From Clostridia bacterium (GTDB lineage Bacteria > Bacillota > Clostridia > Oscillospirales > CAG-272), in assembly GCA_017399145.1 (NCBI GenBank), contig JAFQEG010000011.1, forward strand, positions 1 through 64,000: a DNA stretch of 64,000 nucleotides. The letters run 5' to 3'. Below are positions 16,099 through 23,700 of this stretch, piece by piece. How positions within the stretch are numbered: position 1 is the first letter of the stretch; each line of letters starts with the position of its first letter. The notes beneath the pieces are model-generated. The model was not told the DNA's origin. It searched no databases and saw nothing but the letters and a program-made list of their open reading frames with translations. The position numbers and the translations under genes are program-made.

Positions 16099-17333
16099 TG
16101 TCCGTCGCCCTCCTCGTATAGCTTGTAGGTTTTTTCTAGGTCGTCGAAGAATTGCTTTTCAACTGCCTTGTTTTGGAAGCTTATGTCGGTTATACGTGTA
16201 ATAAAGGTGCGAATCCAAGGAATGATTTCATGACTATCGTAAATGTAGGCGCAAAATCTTGCGTGATTTTCGTCAATCATTTCCACAATTCCACAACGCT
16301 TTTCACGGAATAGTCTTCTATAAATATAGTCCTCGTCCTTATCAACAAATACAGTAAATTCCACACACTCGGTAGCCTCTATATTCTTTTTCATAGAAAC
16401 ACCCCAAATATGGTTGCGCATTTTTTGGAATTGGTCCAAAATTGCACCGAAAAATGGACACACCTCGCCTTGTGTAATACCCTTTATGTAGTCAACTCGC
16501 AAGGGGACCATCTTTTTTAGCATAAGGTCATAAGCCATTAGGTGCATACGTCCGTTTTGGGCACTGGAAAACACCTTGATTGGTACAACCTGCATTTGCT
16601 TTACTTCCTTGCCCTTGCTTTGAGTTTTAACTGTGATTTGTAGCTGTCTTCTTATTGAATCAAGGCACAAAAGTAAAATATCGCTATCAAGAGTCGAGGT
16701 GAGATAGTGATGCTTAAAGGCAAAGGGGGTGCTTACCTTTTCGTCCCTTTCAAGAATGAAAAAGCCTAAGGCACCTAGGGGAGAAACCTCGGAGAAGAAT
16801 GAAATTGCGTCGTAAAGGTCCTCAAGGCTTGGATCGGTGGACCTTTTATATTTTACAATCTTGCCAGATTTTTCTGCTATAAGCAAGCCTTGATTTACAT
16901 AATCCTTTAGCTTTTTTCTAAGAGTAGATTCGTCGAAAAGGTCGATTACACAAATTGTTGTGCTTTCAAGCTGTTTATTTATGCCCTCTAAAATTTCCTT
17001 GTGAGTTAGGGAAATGTCGGGGGAGTGTAGCAAATCAAGTATAAAAAAGTGAAGAATTATGTCGTTGTCTGTAAAGCTTTTAGACTTTAATGAGGCAAAC
17101 AAGGGGTTTGATGCTATGTTACGGCTATCTATGGATAGATAAACGCTCTTGCCGTCAAGCGTGCGCGAGGCACTCATATAGTTGCTTAGGTAGCTTTCGA
17201 TTCTGTGCTTTTCGTAGTCGTAGGACCTTGCACTTTTGCCTGTATATTCGTCTCTGTGCTTAAAGCCGTATATGTAAAATTCTCTCATATAATCACGAAT
17301 TTTTTCGTAATTCTTAATAAGCTCAGATGCCAT
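16095..17333 (-). CDS. WYL-domain transcriptional regulator (first of pair)
   Basis: 412 residues. The N-terminal part (MASELIKNYEKIRDYMREFY) leads into a winged-helix-like region at about 75-165 (LTHKEILEGINKQL, STLRKKLKDYVNQGLL), then a WYL core at about 240-330 (VVPIKVFSSAQNGRMHLMAYD, VPLRVDYIKGI) and a C-terminal WCX-type segment. The start at 17333 is preferred to an in-frame ATG at 17420: an AGGAAGGGGGGA ribosome site lies just upstream, and the longer form would start upstream of the promoter itself. It is divergent from mscL. Confidence 0.85.
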   Translation of the reverse strand: MASELIKNYEKIRDYMREFYIYGFKHRDEYTGKSARSYDYEKHRIESYLSNYMSASRTLDGKSVYLSIDSRNIASNPLFASLKSKSFTDNDIILHFFILDLLHSPDISLTHKEILEGINKQLESTTICVIDLFDESTLRKKLKDYVNQGLLIAEKSGKIVKYKRSTDPSLEDLYDAISFFSEVSPLGALGFFILERDEKVSTPFAFKHHYLTSTLDSDILLLCLDSIRRQLQITVKTQSKGKEVKQMQVVPIKVFSSAQNGRMHLMAYDLMLKKMVPLRVDYIKGITQGEVCPFFGAILDQFQKMRNHIWGVSMKKNIEATECVEFTVFVDKDEDYIYRRLFREKRCGIVEMIDENHARFCAYIYDSHEIIPWIRTFITRITDISFQNKAVEKQFFDDLEKTYKLYEEGDGQ

Positions 17334-17366
17334 TTTAATATCCCCCCTTCCTTGGTCTTTAAGTAT

Positions 17367-17395
17367 ATTATAAGTTATTTTGTCAATAAATTCAA
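17367..17395 (-). promoter_or_regulatory. Promoter of the WYL gene pair
   Basis: Minus strand TTGAAT (17395-17390), 17-bp spacer, TATAAT (17372-17367), 34 bp before the chosen start codon. A second -35-like TTGACA lies inside the spacer. Confidence 0.6.
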
Positions 17396-17435
17396 GGCTT
17401 GGAAAAGGGAAATGCTTCAATATTCGACTTTTCTC

Positions 17436-17464
17436 TTGACAATATTACAAAACAAATGTATAAT
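17436..17464 (+). promoter_or_regulatory. Consensus sigma-A promoter of mscL
   Basis: Perfect TTGACA (17436-17441), 17-bp spacer, perfect TATAAT (17459-17464), 35 bp upstream of the start codon. Confidence 0.8.
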
Positions 17465-17498
17465 TTTTTATGTAAAAATAAATTTAAGGAGAAAAACA

Positions 17499-18113
17499 AT
17501 GAAAAAGTTTTTTGAAGAATTCAAAAAGTTTATAACCCGTGGCAATGTTGTTGACATGGCTGTTGGTGTTATCGTCGGCGGTGCCTTCACAGGTATTGTA
17601 AACGGACTTAGCAACTACGTTTTAAAGCCAATTATTAACTGGATTTTGGCTTTGATGATTGGTAAGGACGGACTAAGTGGTGCTATTACTATGCTTTCAC
17701 CAGGATACGTTCTTGATGAAAATGGTGTAGCTACTGAGGTTATCGACCTTGCAAGCTCTATTTACATTGACTGGGGTTCATTCATTAGCGCTATTATTAA
17801 CTTCTTTATCATCGCATTCGTTCTCTTCGCAATCGTTAAGGTTATTAACGGCTTAAGAGAGGGTGGCGAGGAAGCTAAGAAGGCTAAGGAGGCTAAGCGC
17901 GCACTTAAGGCTGAGTTGAAGGAAAACGGCATCAACAAAAAGGACAAGGAAGCGGTTAATGCATACCTTGCAAAGAAGGAAGAAGAGGCTAAGGCGCAAG
18001 CTGAGGTAGAGGCTAAAGAGGCTGAGGAAAAGGCACGTCTAGAAAGACTTGAAAACCCAACCACCGAGGACCTACTTAAGGACATTCGTGAGCTACTTAA
18101 GAGCAAAAACTAA
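17499..18113 (+). CDS. mscL: Large-conductance mechanosensitive channel with extended C-terminal linker
   Basis: 204 residues. It has the N-terminal amphipathic helix and signature FKKFITRGNVVDMAVGVIVG, TM1 at about 15-45, a periplasmic-side loop, TM2 at about 88-112, and the family's closing helix TTEDLLKDIRELLKSK. Between TM2 and that helix is an unusual Ala/Lys/Glu-rich stretch of about 60 residues, making it longer than the usual 130-150. The channel opens on membrane tension to release solutes in osmotic downshock. AAGGAG at 17486-17491 and a consensus promoter fix the start at 17499. It is a single-gene unit with its own terminator. Confidence 0.93.
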   Translation: MKKFFEEFKKFITRGNVVDMAVGVIVGGAFTGIVNGLSNYVLKPIINWILALMIGKDGLSGAITMLSPGYVLDENGVATEVIDLASSIYIDWGSFISAIINFFIIAFVLFAIVKVINGLREGGEEAKKAKEAKRALKAELKENGINKKDKEAVNAYLAKKEEEAKAQAEVEAKEAEEKARLERLENPTTEDLLKDIRELLKSKN

Positions 18114-18126
18114 TTTATAGCTAATA

Positions 18127-18162
18127 AAACAGACAAGCACAAGCGTGCTTGTCTGTTTTTTT
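18127..18162. terminator. Bidirectional terminator between mscL and the anti-sigma gene
   Basis: 12-bp stem ACAGACAAGCAC / GTGCTTGTCTGT with an AAGC loop and T run, overlapping the stop of the convergent minus-strand gene. Confidence 0.85.
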
Positions 18163-18829
18163 ATGGTGTAACGGGAACTATGCTCAACACAATTTTTTCA
18201 ACCTCACTCCATTTCATATTCGGTATGGTTTGAAGTGAAAAATAATATCCGTCCTGTGTCCAATAAGCAGAGATAATATTGTAATTTTTTGTATAAAGTA
18301 TCTTACAATCACCTATATAAGCGATTTCGTAGCCTGCATGCTCCGTATTTATTGTCGGTGTACCGTTGCCAATTATACTTTGAGTTATAACCATAGAATG
18401 ACTATTCCTTTTCCATACCGTTTGCACAACGGAGTTAAGCCTTGATTGCTTGAAAATTTCGTATCCGTTTTCCTCAAAATAAGAGGGTTGATACTCAATC
18501 TCTATTTTATCAGGTAAAAGAGAGGGCTCGTCTACCTTAAAAAATACCGAAGAAAAGCTATCGTAAATCTCAACAAAAAAGTCAACAACCGGTGTGCGTA
18601 TTGCAGAAATGCTCATTATTAAACAAAGCGTAACAAGTGCAGCCACAAGAATAAGGAAAAATCTCTTTGACTTAAAGAAAGACTTACTCTTTTCCGTATC
18701 ATTTTTTATTCTTGCCCTAAAGTCCTCGTCTGCCTTTATAAAGGAATAGTCCAATGCATCAATTTCCTTAATTTCATTAAGGGTGCTTTCAAGCAAGCAT
18801 TTCTTTAGTGTATCTGAATAAATACTCAT
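18161..18829 (-). CDS. Membrane anti-sigma factor-like protein (DUF4367-type)
   Basis: 222 residues: a cytoplasmic N-terminal region of about 60 residues, one membrane helix (FFLILVAALVTLCLIMSISA) at about 57-77, and an extracytoplasmic domain (GYEIFKQSRLNSVVQTVWKR, GYYFSLQTIPNMKWSEVEKI) resembling DUF4367 domains found in Firmicute anti-sigma proteins. It overlaps the ECF sigma gene by 4 bp. Inferred role: hold that sigma factor at the membrane until a signal arrives. No zinc-binding ZAS motif was seen. Confidence 0.8.
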   Translation of the reverse strand: MSIYSDTLKKCLLESTLNEIKEIDALDYSFIKADEDFRARIKNDTEKSKSFFKSKRFFLILVAALVTLCLIMSISAIRTPVVDFFVEIYDSFSSVFFKVDEPSLLPDKIEIEYQPSYFEENGYEIFKQSRLNSVVQTVWKRNSHSMVITQSIIGNGTPTINTEHAGYEIAYIGDCKILYTKNYNIISAYWTQDGYYFSLQTIPNMKWSEVEKIVLSIVPVTP

Positions 18830-19368
18830 ATATCTAAATCCTTAAACCTTTTCTTTAATATTTTTTTGCCTCTTTTTATGCGTGTTTCAACGGTTTTGTG
18901 TGGAATACACATTATTTTTGAAATTTCCTTGGCGGTCTTGTCGAAAACTAAGTGCAGGGTTAAAACGTCCTTGTATTTTGGCGACAAGCTATCAATAAAT
19001 GAAAGTAGCGAGGAATGAATATCGTTTTCAATAACCTGGTTTTCCACGTTGTCCTCTGCTGATATATTAAAAAGTAGGTCAAGGCTAGCGGTCCTTTTCT
19101 TGCTTTTTGATTTGTTTAATTTTGTTGCCCTGTTTCGTATGCAAATAAATAGATAGGATTTCGTTTTGTCAAGGTCTTGGGTGGGAATTGAGCAATCATT
19201 TTTTATTATTTCCATAAATACGTCGTGGACAACGTCCTGTGCATCAGACTCATTTTTTACGTAGTAATATGCGATTTTTAGCATCCAATCTAAATGCTTT
19301 TCATATATTTCGCCAAAGATATCCCTTTGGTCGTTTGTTTCAATTAAAGATAAATAAAAAAGTAGCAT
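18826..19368 (-). CDS. ECF-type RNA polymerase sigma factor
   Basis: 180 residues with sigma region 2 (IFGEIYEKHLDWMLKIAYYY, DAQDVVHDVFMEI) and region 4 (SLSPKYKDVLTLHLVFDKTAKEIS, HKTVETRIKRGKKIL, a helix-turn-helix). This two-domain layout is the ECF/sigma-70 family. It is co-transcribed and translationally coupled with the downstream anti-sigma gene. The promoter upstream is sigma-A-like, so an autoregulatory ECF promoter is not obvious. The regulon is unknown; the divergent secreted-protein genes are possible but unproven targets. Confidence 0.9.
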   Translation of the reverse strand: MLLFYLSLIETNDQRDIFGEIYEKHLDWMLKIAYYYVKNESDAQDVVHDVFMEIIKNDCSIPTQDLDKTKSYLFICIRNRATKLNKSKSKKRTASLDLLFNISAEDNVENQVIENDIHSSLLSFIDSLSPKYKDVLTLHLVFDKTAKEISKIMCIPHKTVETRIKRGKKILKKRFKDLDI

Positions 19369-19395
19369 TTTTTCGTCCCTTAAGTATTTTTCTTA

Positions 19396-19424
19396 ATTAT
19401 ACAACACAATGCAAGATCCGTCAA
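19396..19424 (-). promoter_or_regulatory. Promoter of the sigma/anti-sigma operon
   Basis: Minus strand TTGACG (19424-19419), 17-bp spacer, perfect TATAAT (19401-19396), 27 bp before the start codon. Confidence 0.65.
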
Positions 19425-19475
19425 TATTATGCCAAAATATAAATTTTAAGAAAATTTTCAAAAAAGTGAAGGTTT

Positions 19476-19504
19476 TTGAAAAGAAAAAGACTTTTTAATT
19501 ATAG
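19476..19504 (+). promoter_or_regulatory. Possible promoter of the small secreted protein / RHS genes
   Basis: TTGAAA (19476-19481), 17-bp spacer, TTATAG (19499-19504), just before a strong AGGAGG site. The -10 is weak. Confidence 0.4.
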
Positions 19505-19528
19505 ATAAGAAAAAAGAAAGGAGGTAAA

Positions 19529-19951
19529 ATGGGTATGAAGGCACGTAATAGAGTAATTTCCTTTGTAATGCTTTGTGTAATGCTGTTTGCTTTGACAATG
19601 CAAGTGTGTGCAGATGCAATTGTGCCACGCTATAACAATGCTGATACCACCAATGAGACCTTTGCAATCGACTCAAACGGTGTTGCGACAGTATGGTATA
19701 CTTGTAACGGATATAGCAACAAAACCACTACTATCAAAGTAGAAACACAGCTTCAAAAGAAAACCTGGTGGTGGTATAACAATGTAGATGGTGCTTACTG
19801 GAAGGACGTAATTGATTATTATTGTTGTGCTGGCGAGCATTCAATACAGCTACCCCAAAGTGGTACATACAAAGCAATTGTAACCTATACCGTATATGGT
19901 AGCGGTGGCGTAGCAGATGTAATTACCAAAGAGCTAGAAGCAAGCTATTAA
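19529..19951 (+). CDS. Small secreted protein of unknown function
   Basis: 140 residues with a Sec signal peptide (basic start, hydrophobic VISFVMLCVMLFALTMQVCA, likely cleavage near residue 28). The mature part is about 110 residues, beta-rich and aromatic (KKTWWWYNNVDGAYW), with three Cys, and could be a small carbohydrate- or surface-binding fold. AGGAGG lies four bases before ATG 19529; ATG 19535 is equally possible. It sits 56 bp before the RHS protein gene on the same strand with no clear terminator between, so the two may be co-expressed. No family recognised. Confidence 0.7.
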   Translation: MGMKARNRVISFVMLCVMLFALTMQVCADAIVPRYNNADTTNETFAIDSNGVATVWYTCNGYSNKTTTIKVETQLQKKTWWWYNNVDGAYWKDVIDYYCCAGEHSIQLPQSGTYKAIVTYTVYGSGGVADVITKELEASY

Positions 19952-20007
19952 ATTCATTCGCAAATTAATCTATAAACAAAATGGGCAAAAGCCCAAGGAG
20001 GAAAAAT

Positions 20008-20673
20008 ATGAAAGAAAAAACATCAATCTCGTTAAAGTTATTCGCTTTTTTAATGTCGTTTTTAATTCTCGTAGTTTCCTTACCGAGCTATGCCTTTGCT
20101 ACTTTAATTCGTGAGAGTAGCAACGAGTCAGAGCAAAGCAATTCCGAAAAAGCCGAGGTAATCGTTTTAGAAGAGGAAAAAAGCCTGAGAGACGAAAATG
20201 TAAAACACTTTAAGCTGTCAGATGGCTCCACTAAGGCAGTGGTATATTCGCAAGCCGTACATTATCTTGATGAAAATGGTGCTTGGATAGATATTGATAA
20301 TGCCTTGACTCTTAATGGAAATGAATATACAACTAATAATAAAACAGAAATAAAGTTTGCAAACAAGTCAGGCTCAAACGGACTTGTTAGCATTAAGGAC
20401 GGAGATTACAAAATTGACTTTACTCCGTTAAATACAAATAAGGTGTCTGTGGTAATCGAAAATCCACAAAAAAATGATAGCAGAAAATTCGAGGACGTAT
20501 CAGCCTTAAGCAACCTAATATCTAAGGCTATTTACTCAAACGTTTACGAGGGCATAGACCTTGAATACATACTCATAGGCAACAAAATAAAGGAAAATAT
20601 AGTAGTAAATCAAAAAAGCGATAGCTATACATTTTCCTTTGAAATTAAACTAAATAAGCTAAGGCAGAGCTAG
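20008..20673 (+). CDS. RHS-repeat surface protein, N-terminal fragment (frameshifted)
   Basis: 222 residues ending prematurely. It has a signal peptide (about 1-34, FAFLMSFLILVVSLPSYAFA), then the conserved head of DNRLRE/RHS wall proteins (HYLDENGAWIDIDNALTL, YSNVYEGIDLEYILIGNKIK). After ..FSFEIKLNKL the frame runs into RQS-stop, while the sequence that should follow (KAELENNSIILSDYDTGAE) is present one frame over and leads into the next entry. One missing base near 20661-20663 (CTAAGG where CTAAAGG would restore the frame) explains it. AAGGAGGAAAAAT upstream fixes the start at 20008. Confidence 0.85.
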   Translation: MKEKTSISLKLFAFLMSFLILVVSLPSYAFATLIRESSNESEQSNSEKAEVIVLEEEKSLRDENVKHFKLSDGSTKAVVYSQAVHYLDENGAWIDIDNALTLNGNEYTTNNKTEIKFANKSGSNGLVSIKDGDYKIDFTPLNTNKVSVVIENPQKNDSRKFEDVSALSNLISKAIYSNVYEGIDLEYILIGNKIKENIVVNQKSDSYTFSFEIKLNKLRQS

Positions 20674-20741
20674 AAAACAACTCAATAATTCTGTCTGATT
20701 ACGATACAGGCGCAGAAATATATAAAATTCCTGCTCCATAT

Positions 20742-23700
20742 ATGCAGGATTCAAACGGTGAATATAGCAACGATGTTTCCTATACACTAACTCAAAATAG
20801 CAAGTGGAAGTATACTTTGACCGTTACAGCCAACACCGAATGGATAAACAACGAGGAAAGAGTATTCCCTGTAAGGATTGACCCAACTGTCCAATCGGGA
20901 ACACCGGTAATTGATACCTACGTTAGCTTGGAAAATAACGCTAGCAATTTTGCCTCCGGTGCTCTGTTGCTAGGAAATGCCTTTGGATATCCAGATAGCC
21001 GTATATTTGTTAAGGTTAATTCCTTGCCGACAATTCCTAGCGGTACAGCACTAATAGATGCAAAGCTATCTATGCAAGTAAATGTTTTAGGGTCATTCGA
21101 TGTAGGAGTATTTAAGGCAACAGGAAACTGGACCACAGGAGTAACTCATTCCTCGGCTCCTAGCTACATAAATGCTAATTCACCGCTTGATATAGTAACA
21201 ATATCTCAAAATGGCAGAACACTTTGGGATATAACAAAGCTATACAAGGAGTGGATGAATGGAGCTACTAACAATGGTGTGTGCTTAAAGGGAATAAATA
21301 TTGAAGGTGCATCTTCAGCTATAGGAGCAATAGTTCAAGCTTGTGAATCAACCAACTACTATGTGCCAAACATAGAGGTAACATATGTAAGTATGACAGG
21401 ATTAGAGGACTATTATAGCTATTATACAAGCTCGGCTGGAAGCGCAGGAATGGGTTATGTAAACGGATTTACAGGAAATTTATCCCTTGTACACCCTGTG
21501 ACTACAACTGCTGACGAAATAATGCCCTTTGGTCTTGGAATAACATACAATTCCAACTTAGGAACTTGGAAACTAAATATATACGAAAGTATTGAATACC
21601 AGGTTATAAGTGGATATCAACACTTCAAATGGACAGACGCAGACGGCACAGAGCACTGGTTTGCACCGGTGCTAAAAAGAGATTCGTTGGGCTTATTTGC
21701 GCCATACCAATACAACGAAAATGGAGAATTGGAAGAGGTAAGCACACCAACCGAGTTTTACGACCAAGACGGACTTGGCTTGAAGCTTACCTATACCCAA
21801 GAGGGTGTATATACCATAAGTGACGAGAAGGGTAACAGTAAGGTTATTGCAAACGGACTTGTGGTTCAGATATCTGACCAGTTTGGAAATGTAAGAAAAA
21901 TTGAAGAGCAGTCGGATGAAAGTATATTTGTTTCCCTGCTACCGAATGGAATGACTAGTCCAATAGTTCAGCTTGAAATAGAGCTAATAACAAATGGATA
22001 TACGGTACTAAATAGACAAACACTAGAGAAAGTATACGTATATTATGCAAACGGTGTAATATCGACAATAGAGCACTATCAAAATACGCATAAGTATGCC
22101 TCTGCAACCTACACCTATTCTCAGGGCAAGCTAACAAAGGCTTACGATACAATATCAAATATAGGAATTGAGTACGCCTATACAAATGGTAAGGTTACGC
22201 AAGCAAGACCACTTGTTGAAAAGGAAAACGAAACAATTTACGGAAACGCCGTTGGAATATCATATACCAATTTAGCTTCGTTGTACAGAACAGCAGGCAA
22301 GGATAATGTACTAAATAATAGTGACGATATCTTTACTAAATATGTATATGATAACAGAGGCAGAGTGGTAACAGCGTATAGCTATGACTTTAATGGCAAC
22401 ATATTGGGAGCCTCTAATTATGATTACACCGATATGTATGAGCAGGAGGATGTAGGTGCTAAGCAAAACAACAGACTTTCCTCCACAGCAACAACAGGTG
22501 CAAATGCTATAAATCTGTTGCAAAATCTTGACCTTGAGGATTTATCTGCCTGGGTAAAAAATAACATTGCAAATATATGCACCTATTCTTACCCAGAGGA
22601 TAAGTATGGCTTTACAAACGGAATGGTACATAAGCTAACAACACCTTCCTTTGGAACATATACGCAAGGGGTAAACCTTTCTGCGGGAGTATATACCTTG
22701 TCCTTATCTGTGTGCAAAAATCTTTTTGATACAGACCATTTTGCACTATGTGTATATGACGGAAGTAACAACATAGTAAAAATGACGGACAACCTATATT
22801 TAGGTGCAGCTAATAACGGAAAATGGTCAAGAGAATCTCTTACCTTTGAAATTACAACTGAAGGCACCTACCACGTTGGTGTAAATATGGGTGTAAATAG
22901 TAGCAGTAGCTACGTTTACATAGACAATGCAATGCTAGAGACAGGCGGTGGAGCAAGTCCCTTTAGCTTTTATGAGGATGGAAGCTTTACAACTGCTAAT
23001 GTCACTGCTTTTGGAACAAACGCAATAAAGGGAAACAATGCTGGAATGATGGGAAGTGCAGGAATTTCTCTCAACTCCAATCTTACAAATCAATCAAGAT
23101 ATAAAACCACTCATTTTCTTGACCCAAATAAAGTGGTGCAAACTGTTGCATTTTCCACTTGGGCTAAGGCTACAAATGCAGTGGCAAGCTCTAACTTAAG
23201 CAATAGCCCATCTCGCTTTGGTATAGGAATAACAGTAACATTTCAAAAAAAGGGTAGCACAGAGTCTTCGTATAGTACGTACAAAACAGAAACAATATTC
23301 GTGCCCGCCGAGCCAAGTGCTACCGATTGGCAACACCTTTGCAAGGTAATAACAATAGCACAAGACCAACAGTATTATGAATATGCATATAAACAAATAA
23401 AGCTTGAGGTAAGCCTTGTTTATGATTACAACGTAGGCTCAGCATATTTTGATAATGCTTCTCTCACCTTTGACGGAACCCAGTCCAAGTATGACTATAA
23501 CCAAATGGGCTATATTACCTCGGTACAGGACCAAAACGGAAACGTAACACAATATAGTTATGCCTCTAACCAAGTAGACTTAACATGTGTTACTGACAGT
23601 CAAGGAAGAGTACAAGAGTATGCGTATGGAAGCAATCACGTTGTAAACGCTTCGGGATATTCAGGTAGCTCCTCTACTGATGAATTTTATCACAGAAATG

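Noticed and set aside
17334-17420. Longer N-terminus for the first WYL regulator
   Set aside because: The upstream ATG lies before the -35 of the gene's own promoter; the ATG at 17333 has a strong ribosome site.
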